This document shows, piece after piece, positions 35,297 through 44,208 of a DNA stretch of 64,000 bases. The stretch's first letter is position 1. Each line of letters begins with the position of its first letter. The position numbers and the translations under genes are program-made. The DNA is from Bacteroidota bacterium (GTDB taxonomy: Bacteria; Bacteroidota; Bacteroidia; Chitinophagales; Chitinophagaceae): contig JAUZNZ010000008.1 in assembly GCA_030706735.1 (NCBI GenBank), positions 62,001-126,000 on the forward strand, read 5' to 3'. The notes under the pieces are model-generated. The model saw nothing but the letters and a program-made list of their open reading frames with translations. It was not told the DNA's origin and made no database searches.

Positions 35297-36127
35297 ATGG
35301 AAATACGATTCGAACACAGTCCGAAGGAGACGGCAGAAATGAACACCGAAGCCTTGCGCAGCTCATTCCTTGCCGGCCCGCTCATGAAGGACGACACGGT
35401 GCAACTGATGTACACCCACTATGATCGCGTGATCATCGGAGGGGCCAAACCGGTCCGGAGCGGACTTCTCCTTGATACGCATCCCGAGCTCAAGGCCGAC
35501 TTTTTTCTGGAACGTCGCGAGGTGGGGATCATCAACGTAGGAGGACGCGGCAGGATCCTTGCCGACGACCAGCCCCGGGAGATGGATCGGCTTGACTGCC
35601 TGTACCTTGGAAAAGGAGTGAAGAAAGTGATCTTTGAATCGATCGATCCCAAAGCGCCCGCATTGTTCTATCTCCTGTCTGCCCCGGCCCACGCCACGCA
35701 CCCGGTTCAATTCCTGGCAAAAGAAAATGCGCTTCCCTCCGACATGGGCGCGCCGGAAACGTCAAACGCCCGCACCATCTACAAATATATTCATGCGCAA
35801 GGCATCCGCAGTTGCCAGCTGGTGATGGGACTGACGATACTCAAGACCGGCAGCGTATGGAATACGATGCCCGCACATACGCATACGCGACGAATGGAGG
35901 CCTATTTTTATTTCGACCTGCCCGAAGGACAACGCGTTTTTCATTTTATGGGCCGGCCCGACGAGACAAGGCATCTTGTCGTCGAAGATCACCAGGCCAT
36001 TGTCTCGCCACCCTGGTCCATACATTCCGGATGCGGTACCAGCAATTACGCCTTCATTTGGGGAATGGCCGGCGAGAATTATACCTATACGGACATGGAT
36101 CCGGTATCGATCCCGGAGCTGCGCTGA
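35297..36127 (+). CDS. kduI: 5-dehydro-4-deoxy-D-glucuronate isomerase
   Basis: A 276-residue cupin-fold isomerase. The zinc ligands known for KduI are in place: His194 and His196 in PAHTHTRRMEAY, Glu201, and His243 in WSIHSGCGTSNYAFIWGM. The length matches the family. The enzyme converts 5-keto-4-deoxyuronate, the product of pectin or glycosaminoglycan lyase action, to 2,5-diketo-3-deoxygluconate for KduD; KduI/KduD can also take part in glucuronate and galacturonate use. The end is about 75 bp before the transporter gene. Confidence 0.96.
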   Translation: MEIRFEHSPKETAEMNTEALRSSFLAGPLMKDDTVQLMYTHYDRVIIGGAKPVRSGLLLDTHPELKADFFLERREVGIINVGGRGRILADDQPREMDRLDCLYLGKGVKKVIFESIDPKAPALFYLLSAPAHATHPVQFLAKENALPSDMGAPETSNARTIYKYIHAQGIRSCQLVMGLTILKTGSVWNTMPAHTHTRRMEAYFYFDLPEGQRVFHFMGRPDETRHLVVEDHQAIVSPPWSIHSGCGTSNYAFIWGMAGENYTYTDMDPVSIPELR

Positions 36128-36203
36128 AACGCCATTCGCCTGTCCGTCCGCTGGAATTCCTGAAACTGAAGTATCTTGAACAATAATCCTTCAATTGCCA
36201 TCC

Positions 36204-37493
36204 ATGTCTAACGTCCCCATGACCAGGTTCCGCTGGACCATCGTCGCCTTGCTCTTCTTCGCTACAAGCATAAATTATATCGACAGGCAGGTCATCGGCC
36301 TGCTGGAGCCGACGCTTGCAGCCGAATTTCATTGGGATAATACGACATACGGGTTCATCAACGGCATTTTTCAGTTCTTCTATGCCTTTGGGTTGCTCGC
36401 CTTCGGATGGATCGTCGACAAAGTGGGGACCAAACGGGGCTATTCCATTTCCATCACCATCTGGAGCGTATTCGCCATGGGCCATGCACTCGCCAAATCG
36501 ACCCTGGGGTTTACCGTAGCGCGCTCCGGCCTCGGTCTTGGTGAGTCCGGAAATTTCCCGACGGCCATCAAGTCCGTGGCTGAATGGTTCCCCAAAAAGG
36601 AGCGCGCGCTCGCGACCGGCATCTTCAACTCCGGCGCGAATATCGGCGCGGTGATCGCGCCCATCATGGTTCCCTGGATATTGGGGATCTACGGATGGCA
36701 GATGGCCTTCATGATCACGGGCGCACTGGGCTTCATCTGGCTTGTTTGCTGGTTGCTCATCTATGAGATCCCATCCCGCAAGAAAGGCCTCGGCAAATCG
36801 GAATTCGACTACATACACAGCGACGTGGAAGACGCGGCTTCGGTGAACGACAGGCCCGCGTCCTGGAAGAGGTTATTGGGCGTCAGGCAAACCTGGGCAT
36901 TCATATTCGGTAAGTTCCTGACCGACCCCATCTGGTGGTTCTTTCTGTTCTGGCTGCCCGGATATTTTAAGGATACCTTCAACCTGAGCCTGACCAAACC
37001 CGGGTGGCCCCTGGTGATCGTTTACTCCGCTACCACGGTGGGAAGTATCGGAGGAGGTTATCTCTCAGGCATGCTGATCCGGAAAGGCTGGCCTGTTTAT
37101 AAGGCGCGTAAAACAGTCATGCTGATCTTTGCCTTTTGCGTCGTCCCCATTATTACGGCCAGGTATTTTACCGACATGTGGATGGTCGTGGCGCTTATCA
37201 GTCTGGCCGCGGCCGCACACCAGGCATGGAGTGCAAATATCTTTACGACCTGCTCGGACATGTTTCCCAAAAGGGCCGTCAGCTCCGTGACCGGCATCGG
37301 CGGCATGGCTGGCTCCGTGGGCGGCATCATCTTTCAGCCGCTGGTTGGCTGGATTCTTGACTATTTTCAACGCGCCGGCAACAAAGGGCTGGGGTATAAC
37401 CTGATCTTTCTCATCTGCGGCTTCGCCTACCTCCTGGCCTGGCTCGTGATGCACTTCTTTGCACCCAAAATGACGCCGGTCAGGATGGAATAA
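36204..37493 (+). CDS. exuT: MFS hexuronate transporter (ExuT-like)
   Basis: 429 residues from the ATG at 36204, with 12 predicted transmembrane segments. The start RWTIVALLFFATSINYIDRQ and GESGNFPTAIKSVAEWFPKKERALATGIFNSGANIGA in separate blocks are the phthalate permease/ACS family pattern to which ExuT, GarP and GudP belong. Imports hexuronates or aldarates with protons across the inner membrane. It sits downstream of kduI, presumably in the kduD-kduI transcript. The precise acid sugar is inferred from the neighbours. Confidence 0.85.
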   Translation: MSNVPMTRFRWTIVALLFFATSINYIDRQVIGLLEPTLAAEFHWDNTTYGFINGIFQFFYAFGLLAFGWIVDKVGTKRGYSISITIWSVFAMGHALAKSTLGFTVARSGLGLGESGNFPTAIKSVAEWFPKKERALATGIFNSGANIGAVIAPIMVPWILGIYGWQMAFMITGALGFIWLVCWLLIYEIPSRKKGLGKSEFDYIHSDVEDAASVNDRPASWKRLLGVRQTWAFIFGKFLTDPIWWFFLFWLPGYFKDTFNLSLTKPGWPLVIVYSATTVGSIGGGYLSGMLIRKGWPVYKARKTVMLIFAFCVVPIITARYFTDMWMVVALISLAAAAHQAWSANIFTTCSDMFPKRAVSSVTGIGGMAGSVGGIIFQPLVGWILDYFQRAGNKGLGYNLIFLICGFAYLLAWLVMHFFAPKMTPVRME

Positions 37494-37505
37494 CACCTGT
37501 TACGC

Positions 37506-38540
37506 TTACTTCGACTTCACGCTCGATGCACGAACCGTTAACTCGGTGTTCAATACCTTCGTTTCATAGTTGGTCATGGGATGCTTGCTCTCGATGATCT
37601 GGATGAGCATCTCCATCGCTACCTGCCCCATTTCAAAGGCCGGCTGACGGACACTCGTAAGTGGCGGATGAAAGATTTCCGCCAGTTGGGAATTCGTGAA
37701 ACCGACAATACCCATATCGTCGGGCACACGCACCTTCCTCTTGGCCAGCGCCGTAAGACAGCCCGTGGACAGTTTGTCGCTGGCGGCTACGACCGCATCG
37801 GGACGTTTCTTGAGCGCCAGCAGGGCATCCACGGCCTGCTCGGTCTCGGAATAGACCAATCCCCCATATCTGCAGTATTTGATAAGGGACTCTTCGAACG
37901 GAAGGCCATGATCCGCCAGGGCCGCCTTATACCCGGCAAGCCGTTCCTTCGTGATGGACAGATGGGACGCGATGGTCAGGTGCGCGATCCGCTTGAATCC
38001 CGATTTGATGAGGTGCTCTGTCGCCTGGTACGCGCCGTTGAAATTATTGGCGATGACCTTATGGGTTTGCATCTCTTCGGTGATACGGTCGAAAAAAACG
38101 ATGGGCAAACCCTTGTCATGCAATTTATTCAGGTGGGAAAAGTCGGTGGTTTCCGTGGACAGCGACACCAACAGGCCGTCTACTGACCTCGAGGCAAGGT
38201 ATTGCGTGTTGGCGACCTCCCGCTCATAAGATTCATGGCTTTGAGAGATGATCACATAATAGCCCTTCTTGTAGGCCACGGATTCGATGCCGTTGATCAC
38301 CTGCGAAAAGAAATTATTGGCGATCTCGCAGACCACGATGCCGATCGAACGGCTTCTTTTTTCCTTAAGGCTGAGGGCGATAGGGTTCGGACGGTAGTTC
38401 AGCTTTTCGGCGTATTCCAGGACAAGCTTCTTGGTCTCGGCGCTGATCTCGTAACTCCCCCGGAGAGCCCTCGAAACGGTGGAAGTGGACAGCCCGAGCG
38501 CCTTGGCAATATCCTTTATCGTAATGGCTTCGAATTTCAT
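37506..38540 (-). CDS. LacI-family transcriptional regulator
   Basis: 344 residues from the ATG at 38540 (an upstream frame extension is ignored). The N-terminal LacI HTH is ITIKDIAKALGLSTSTVSRAL, followed by the hinge helix RPNPIALSLK. The periplasmic-binding-protein-like effector domain includes SRSIGIVVCEIANNFF, DGLLVSLS, LPIVFFDR and PDDMGIVGFTNSQLA. It is convergent with exuT (12 bp) and divergent from the sugar porter. The operator-like palindrome near kduD makes it the likely controller of the kduD-kduI-exuT block and perhaps of the porter. Confidence 0.92.
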   Translation of the reverse strand: MKFEAITIKDIAKALGLSTSTVSRALRGSYEISAETKKLVLEYAEKLNYRPNPIALSLKEKRSRSIGIVVCEIANNFFSQVINGIESVAYKKGYYVIISQSHESYEREVANTQYLASRSVDGLLVSLSTETTDFSHLNKLHDKGLPIVFFDRITEEMQTHKVIANNFNGAYQATEHLIKSGFKRIAHLTIASHLSITKERLAGYKAALADHGLPFEESLIKYCRYGGLVYSETEQAVDALLALKKRPDAVVAASDKLSTGCLTALAKRKVRVPDDMGIVGFTNSQLAEIFHPPLTSVRQPAFEMGQVAMEMLIQIIESKHPMTNYETKVLNTELTVRASSVKSK

Positions 38541-38666
38541 TGCTGAAACTAAATTAACGTTTTTTGAGGTACAACCCGCCGATTCCTCCCTCGTTGTCAT
38601 TGTGCTTTAAGAAATTAGGATTAGATTAGTGCGCAATCAACGATCGATCTACACAAACCGTCTAAC

Positions 38667-39986
38667 ATGCTTTCCTATCCCGTCCGCATTGCGCTCATCG
38701 CCGCCCTCGGCGGTTTTCTCTTCGGTTTCGAGACCGTGGTGATCTCCGGCGCAGAAAAAACGCTGGAACACCTGTGGTCCTTGAATACCTTCTGGCACGG
38801 ATTCACCGTAACCTCCAGCCTCCTGGGTACGATATTGGGTTCCATGATCGCCGGAGTGCCGGCTAAGAAATATGGTAGAAAAAAGGTACTGCAAGTGATC
38901 GCCCTGTTCTTCATCGTGGCCGCTGTAGGTTGCGCATCGATCTCCGCCTGGATATTATTCATCGTTTTCCGGATCATCGGCGGACTGGCCGTCGGGGCCT
39001 CTTCCGTCGTCGCCCCCATGTATATCTCTGAGATCGCGCCTTCCGGCCTGAGGGGTCGCCTCGCCGGATCCTTCCAGGTGAATATCGTGGCCGGCATCTG
39101 CATCGCATTCCTGACGAACTATGTATTCAACCTGTATCTTGGTGCGGGGGCCTGGCGCTTGATGCTGGGCGTGATGGCCGTTCCTTCCGTCTTATTCTGG
39201 ATACTGCTCCGCTCCATACCGGAAAGCCCGCGGTGGCTCATTCTGAATAGTCGCGATAACGAAGCGATCCCCGTAATGGAAAAGCTCGGGGAGGCAAACG
39301 TTCCCGCAGTAATCCAGTCCATCAGGGATTCCGTGAAAGAACATAAGGAGGCGCTCTTTCAAAAGAGGTATGCCAAACCGATCGTATACGCCATGCTGCT
39401 GGCCATGTTCAACCAGTTTTCAGGGATCAATGCGATCTTATATTATGCTCCGCGGATCTTTGAAATGGCGGGCTTTTCAAAGAACGACGCATTCGGACAA
39501 TCCATTTTTCTGGGTGTGGCCAACCTGACCTTTACCCTGCTGGCCATGTCCATCATCGATAAGTTCGGACGCAAGAAATTGTTGCTTATCGGATCGGTCG
39601 GCACAGCCGTATTTTTGGGCCTGACCGCTCATGCCTTCCATGGTGACGTATCCGGTAACAGCAATTTGCTTGTCTACCTGATCGGCTTTATCGCCTTCTT
39701 CGCGTTTTCCCAGGGGGCTGTGATTTGGGTTTTCATTTCCGAGATATTTCCCAATTCGGTCCGGTCGCAGGGAGGTTCCCTGGGAAGCTCAACGCATTGG
39801 GTCATGGCGGCGGCCATTTCCTGGATATTCCCGAGTGTGGCGGAAAACTTAACACACGGCGTTTACCTGTCTTTTGTGTTCTTTGCCCTGATGATGGTAT
39901 TACAATTGATCTTTATCTGGTGGTTCATGCCGGAAACCAAGGGCAGGAGCCTGGAGCAGATCCAAAAGGACCTCGGCATCGCCTGA
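38667..39986 (+). CDS. Sugar porter family MFS transporter (XylE/GLUT type)
   Basis: A 439-residue proton/sugar symporter with 12 predicted helices. Family motifs are LGGFLFGFETVVISGA, GRKKVL after helix 2, RIIGGLAVGASSVVAPMYISEI, PESPRWLI, QFSGINAILYYAPRIF and PETKGRSLEQI at the end. Sugar porters move xylose, arabinose, glucose or similar neutral sugars. It is divergent from lacI with a 126-bp shared control region, so it may be part of the same regulon. Substrate unknown. Confidence 0.9.
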   Translation: MLSYPVRIALIAALGGFLFGFETVVISGAEKTLEHLWSLNTFWHGFTVTSSLLGTILGSMIAGVPAKKYGRKKVLQVIALFFIVAAVGCASISAWILFIVFRIIGGLAVGASSVVAPMYISEIAPSGLRGRLAGSFQVNIVAGICIAFLTNYVFNLYLGAGAWRLMLGVMAVPSVLFWILLRSIPESPRWLILNSRDNEAIPVMEKLGEANVPAVIQSIRDSVKEHKEALFQKRYAKPIVYAMLLAMFNQFSGINAILYYAPRIFEMAGFSKNDAFGQSIFLGVANLTFTLLAMSIIDKFGRKKLLLIGSVGTAVFLGLTAHAFHGDVSGNSNLLVYLIGFIAFFAFSQGAVIWVFISEIFPNSVRSQGGSLGSSTHWVMAAAISWIFPSVAENLTHGVYLSFVFFALMMVLQLIFIWWFMPETKGRSLEQIQKDLGIA

Positions 39987-40025
39987 TCGGCCGCGCCTGA
40001 GCTTCTCTTTCAATAATGGAAAAAT

Positions 40026-40469
40026 ATGCATATGAATAAGACGATCATCTGCCTGTTAGCTCTCCTCCCACTGTTCGCCTCACGCGGCATGGCGCAGGAC
40101 AAAGAGGAAAGATCGGTCTCCGCGGCCGTAGAATCCTTACGCAAAGCCATGGTCGATCCGGATAAAGCCGTGCTCGACAAACTCACCATGGAAGAGCTTA
40201 GCTATGGCCACTCCAACGGCATGATCCAGGATAAACAAGCCTTCATGGACGCCCTGGTCAGCGGCAAATCCGACTTTGTCACTATCGACCTCAGCAATCA
40301 GACGGTCAGGGTGGTTGGCAAGACCGCCCTGGTGCGGCACATCCTGTCTGCCACGACCAACGACGGCGGTAAGCCCGGTTCGACCAAACTCTCGATCCTC
40401 ATGGTCTGGCAACAACAAAAGGATGGTAATTGGCGGCTCCTGGCCCGGCAGGCGACCAAAGTGCCTTGA
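40026..40469 (+). CDS. Secreted NTF2-like (DUF4440-type) protein
   Basis: A 147-residue protein with a signal peptide (IICLLALLPLFASRGMAQ). The mature part is one cone-shaped NTF2-like domain: a helix beginning VSAAVESLRKAMVDPD, LSYGHSNG, and the strands TVRVVGKTALVRHILS and KLSILMVWQQQKDGNWRLLARQATK. The W-R-L-x-x-R-Q-A-T ending is typical of DUF4440 proteins. Function unknown; such domains often bind small ligands. It follows the sugar porter by 39 bp. Confidence 0.8.
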   Translation: MHMNKTIICLLALLPLFASRGMAQDKEERSVSAAVESLRKAMVDPDKAVLDKLTMEELSYGHSNGMIQDKQAFMDALVSGKSDFVTIDLSNQTVRVVGKTALVRHILSATTNDGGKPGSTKLSILMVWQQQKDGNWRLLARQATKVP

Positions 40470-40510
40470 CCTTTGAGGCTCAAGCCCCCTCCCCAAGCCT
40501 ACGCCCCCGG

Positions 40511-40538
40511 CATGAAGCCAACGGCATGAAGCCAACGG
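40511..40538. repeat. 14-bp direct repeat, two copies
   Basis: The sequence CATGAAGCCAACGG occurs twice without a spacer in the 180-bp gap between the NTF2-like gene and rhaT. The rest of the gap shows a C-rich stretch and no clear terminator. Simple duplication is the most economical explanation. Confidence 0.8.
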
Positions 40539-40649
40539 CCTCAGGCTGGCAGTGCTATTCCAACCATGACAGTACATGATGGCCTGACCGACAATAATTT
40601 CTAGATTTACCGATCTATTGACAGCCATATTGAAAAAATCCCTGTTTCC

Positions 40650-41729
40650 ATGCAGTTAATACTCGGTATTTTCTTTCATTTCATCGGCGGTTTTGCCTCG
40701 GGCAGCTTCTATATGCCCTTCAAAAAGGTTAGAAAATGGGCCTGGGAAAGCTATTGGATCGTCGGTGGGCTATTTTCCTGGCTCATCGTCCCCCCACTGG
40801 CCGCATGGCTGACCGTGCCCCACTTCGCGGAGATCATTTCACTGACCTCCGCGTCCACTTTCTGGTGGACCTATTTCTGGGGGGTCCTATGGGGGGTCGG
40901 CGGCCTGATGTACGGTCTCGGAATGCGCTATCTCGGCATGTCGCTGGGCAATTCAGTTCTGCTGGGTTTTACTTCGGCATTCGGCGCCCTGGTTCCATCC
41001 ATCTATTATGGGATCATGCACACGCCGGGAAAAACGACTTTCCACGACCTGCTGACGACCTACTGGGGCAGGATCGCGCTGGCCGGCGTGATCCTTTGCC
41101 TGATCGGGATCTATATCTGCGGAAAAGCGGGCGTGATGAAGGAACGGGAGCTTTCAGACGAGAAAAAGAAAGAGAGCGTCAAAGAATTCAGTCTGGTAAA
41201 GGGCCTGATCGTCTGTACGATTTCGGGCATCCTCAGCGCCTGCTTCAATTATGGCATCGAATCCGGTAGCCCGATGGCCGGGGCGGCCAATAGCCTCTGG
41301 CATGCCGCCCACCCGGATGCCACGACCGAATTCCTTTACCAAAACAACGTCACCTACGTCGTTCTGCTATGGGGAGGGTTGACGACCAATTTCATATGGT
41401 GCATGATCCTCAATGCCCGAAACCGGACATTTGGGGATTATACCGACAAGTCTTCACCCCTCGCCAGAAATTATTTCTTTGCTGCACTCGCAGGGACGGT
41501 CTGGTTCCTCCAGTTCTTCTTTTATGGAATGGGGGAGAGCAGGCTGGGCAATGGAGCCAGTTCCTGGATCCTGCATATGGCCTTCATCATCCTGGTGGCC
41601 AACATGTGGGGGATCGCGCTCAGGGAATGGAAGGGAGTCAGCAGGAAGACCCGTGTCATGATTACCGTCGGCATCATTACGATACTCTTATCCGTATTAT
41701 TGGTGGGCTATGGTAATTCCCAAAAGTAG
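40650..41729 (+). CDS. rhaT: L-rhamnose/proton symporter RhaT
   Basis: A 359-residue inner-membrane transporter with about ten hydrophobic helices. The opening GIFFHFIGGFASGSFYMPFKK, then WWTYFWGVLWGVGGLMYGLGMRYLG and KGLIVCTISGILSACFNYGIE in separate blocks, are the RhaT family pattern. Imports L-rhamnose with protons. First gene of the rha operon: the aldolase/dehydrogenase follows 23 bp later. Confidence 0.95.
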   Translation: MQLILGIFFHFIGGFASGSFYMPFKKVRKWAWESYWIVGGLFSWLIVPPLAAWLTVPHFAEIISLTSASTFWWTYFWGVLWGVGGLMYGLGMRYLGMSLGNSVLLGFTSAFGALVPSIYYGIMHTPGKTTFHDLLTTYWGRIALAGVILCLIGIYICGKAGVMKERELSDEKKKESVKEFSLVKGLIVCTISGILSACFNYGIESGSPMAGAANSLWHAAHPDATTEFLYQNNVTYVVLLWGGLTTNFIWCMILNARNRTFGDYTDKSSPLARNYFFAALAGTVWFLQFFFYGMGESRLGNGASSWILHMAFIILVANMWGIALREWKGVSRKTRVMITVGIITILLSVLLVGYGNSQK

Positions 41730-41752
41730 AAGAACTCGTTAAATGGAAAAAT

Positions 41753-43873
41753 ATGCCTGGTAAACAGCAGGATTTCAAGCATGTCAGCTATCTCTGGGAC
41801 GAAAAAAAAGCCGCCGCGCTGGAAGGCGATGAGGTCGGGCTCCTGATCTACAGGTCCAATCTCCTGGGCGCGGACCTTCGTCTCACCAATTACGGCGGGG
41901 GCAACACATCCTGCAAGACCATGGCAAAGGATCCGCTCACCGGTCGCCAAACGGAAGTGATGTGGGTGAAGGGTTCCGGCGGCGATCTCGGAACGCTGAA
42001 ACGTAACGGACTGGCAGCCCTTTACCTGGATCGCCTGCGCAGTCTGGAGCAGGTTTACGGCGGTCTGGCCACGGAAGATAAAATGGTCGAATTGTTCAAT
42101 TACTGCATCTTCGACCTCAGCTCCAGGGCCCCTTCCATCGATACCCCATTGCACGCCTTTCTCCCGTTCGCACACATCGACCACCTCCATCCCGATGCGG
42201 CCATCGCCATCGCAGCCGCGAAGGAAGGAAAAGCCATTACCGATAAGTTATTCGGTGGCGCGATAGGCTGGGTGGATTGGCAGCGCCCGGGCTTCGATCT
42301 TGGCCTGAAGCTCCGGAAATGCCTTGAGTCAAACCCGGGGATACGTGGCATCATGCTCGGCTCTCATGGTCTCTTTACCTGGGGAAATACCGCCTACGAA
42401 AGTTATCTCAATACACTCGAAGTGGTCGAACGCTGTGCCCAATACCTCGAGGATCACATCGGGCAGCGCAAGCCGGTATTCGGAGGCTCCAAAGGGCAAC
42501 CGTTGCCGAAAAAAGAAAGATTATCCAGGGCCGCCTCGCTTGCGCCCCTGCTCAGGGGATATTGCTCTTCCCATACGCGGATGATCGGTCATTTTTCTGA
42601 TGACGAACGCGTGCTCGAATTCATTGGCTCCCGGGATCTGACCCGCCTGGCGCCGATGGGCACCAGTTGCCCCGACCATTTCCTGCGCACGAAGATCAGC
42701 CCCATGGTACTGGATCTCAGCCCTGCCGAAGACCTGAAGGACACGGCCGGGATCAGGGCGAAGCTAGCCCCCCAATTCGAGTCCTACCGCCGTCTCTATG
42801 CCCGGTATTATGAGTCCTGTAAGCATCCGGACAGCCCGCCCATGCGCGACCCCAACCCGGTGGTCATCCTTTACCCCGGCATAGGCATGTTCACTTTTGC
42901 AAAGGATAAACAAACGGCCAGGGTGGCTGCCGAGTTTTATATCAATGCGATCAACGTGATGAAGGGCGCTGAGGCGATCTCATCCTACACTTCGTTGCCC
43001 CGGCAGGAGGCCTTCAACATCGAATACTGGCTGCTCGAAGAGGCGAAGCTCCAACGCATGCCCAAACCCAGGCCACTGTCGGGCCGCGTCGCCCTGATCA
43101 CCGGCAGCGCCGGAGGTATCGGAAAGGCGATCGCTAAACGGTTTGTCGACGAAGGAGCCTGCGTGATCATCAATGATAATGACGGGAAGCGGCTCGCAGT
43201 GGCCAGCCAGGAGTTCCAGCAGCACTACGGAAAGGATGCGTTCATCGCGGAAGTGCTCGATGTCACGGAAGCGGATACCATCCGCAATACCTGCCGCGCC
43301 GCCTCGCTGGCGTTCGGCGGCATGGACATCGTGGTGAACTGCGCAGGATTGTCCATTTCGAAACCGATCGAGGAACATACCGAGCAGGATTGGGACCTGC
43401 TCTATGACGTGCTTGTGAAGGGGCAGTTCCTGGTGACACAGGCCGGCGTGGAGATCATGAGACAACAGGCCATCGGCGGCGACATCCTGAATATCGTTAG
43501 CAAGAACGCGTTGGTATCAGGTCCCAACAACGCGGCTTATGGGTCCGCCAAGGCCGCCCAGCTTCACCTTAGCCGGCTGAATGCCGCCGAGCTCGGCGCA
43601 GACAAGATCAGGGTCAATACCGTGAATCCGGATGCCGTCATCTCCGACAGCAAGATATGGGAAGGCGCATGGGCGGAAGGACGCGCCAAAGCATACGGCG
43701 TCAAGGTCGAAGACCTGCCCGCATACTATGCGAAACGGACCCTGCTCAATGAGATCATCCTGCCCGAAGACATTGCCAATGCCTGCTTCGCATTTGTGGG
43801 CGGTTTGCTCCATAAGTCGACGGGAAATGTCCTGAACGTGGACGGAGGGGTGGCCATGGCATTCGTACGATAA
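41753..43873 (+). CDS. rhaEW: Bifunctional rhamnulose-1-phosphate aldolase / short-chain dehydrogenase
   Basis: A 706-residue two-domain enzyme. Residues 1 to about 420 are a class II aldolase (RhaD-like; LTNYGGGNTSCK, VKGSGGDLG and the zinc-binding HAFLPFAHIDHLHPDA). Residues 435-706 are an SDR domain with TGSAGGIG (Gly451-Gly457), NCAG, and catalytic Tyr596/Lys600 in YGSAKAA. The known function of this fusion in Bacteroidota is cleavage of L-rhamnulose-1-phosphate to DHAP and L-lactaldehyde, with oxidation of the lactaldehyde by the second domain. It sits in the middle of a complete rhamnose operon. Confidence 0.92.
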   Translation: MPGKQQDFKHVSYLWDEKKAAALEGDEVGLLIYRSNLLGADLRLTNYGGGNTSCKTMAKDPLTGRQTEVMWVKGSGGDLGTLKRNGLAALYLDRLRSLEQVYGGLATEDKMVELFNYCIFDLSSRAPSIDTPLHAFLPFAHIDHLHPDAAIAIAAAKEGKAITDKLFGGAIGWVDWQRPGFDLGLKLRKCLESNPGIRGIMLGSHGLFTWGNTAYESYLNTLEVVERCAQYLEDHIGQRKPVFGGSKGQPLPKKERLSRAASLAPLLRGYCSSHTRMIGHFSDDERVLEFIGSRDLTRLAPMGTSCPDHFLRTKISPMVLDLSPAEDLKDTAGIRAKLAPQFESYRRLYARYYESCKHPDSPPMRDPNPVVILYPGIGMFTFAKDKQTARVAAEFYINAINVMKGAEAISSYTSLPRQEAFNIEYWLLEEAKLQRMPKPRPLSGRVALITGSAGGIGKAIAKRFVDEGACVIINDNDGKRLAVASQEFQQHYGKDAFIAEVLDVTEADTIRNTCRAASLAFGGMDIVVNCAGLSISKPIEEHTEQDWDLLYDVLVKGQFLVTQAGVEIMRQQAIGGDILNIVSKNALVSGPNNAAYGSAKAAQLHLSRLNAAELGADKIRVNTVNPDAVISDSKIWEGAWAEGRAKAYGVKVEDLPAYYAKRTLLNEIILPEDIANACFAFVGGLLHKSTGNVLNVDGGVAMAFVR

Positions 43874-43883
43874 AAACATACCC

Positions 43884-44198
43884 ATGCAACGCGTTGCTTT
43901 TAAAATGCGCCTCCATAAGGGTTGCGAGGCCGAATATCAACGTCGCCACGATGCCATCTGGCCCGGATTGGCGGACTTGCTGAAACAGAACGGCATTCGG
44001 GAATATTCCATATTTTTAGACGAGACGACAAACGACCTGTTCGGATACCTGACGATGGCCGACCCCGCGCGACTGGACAACTTGCCTGCGGAGGCGATCA
44101 TGCAGAAATGGTGGGAGCATATGAAGGATATCATGGACACGAATCCCGATAACTCGCCGGTGACCAGCCGGCTCAAAGAAGTTTTCTACCTTCCTTAA
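43884..44198 (+). CDS. rhaM: L-rhamnose mutarotase
   Basis: 104 residues, the normal length. RhaM catalyses anomer interconversion of L-rhamnose. The active-site residues known from Escherichia coli RhaM are at the same positions: Tyr18 and His22 in EYQRRHDAIWP and Tyr41 in REYSIF, with a tryptophan pair (76-77) in QKWWEHM. It lies 10 bp after the aldolase gene and 10 bp before rhaI. Confidence 0.95.
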   Translation: MQRVAFKMRLHKGCEAEYQRRHDAIWPGLADLLKQNGIREYSIFLDETTNDLFGYLTMADPARLDNLPAEAIMQKWWEHMKDIMDTNPDNSPVTSRLKEVFYLP

Positions 44199-44208
44199 AA
44201 TGTAAAAA

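Noticed and set aside
36054-36818. A 254-codon open frame on the minus strand
   Set aside because: Antisense to kduI and the exuT-like gene; low-complexity charged sequence typical of shadows.
40511-40538. Attachment-site or mobile-element direct repeat
   Set aside because: The two 14-bp copies are directly adjacent, with no element between them and no integrase nearby.
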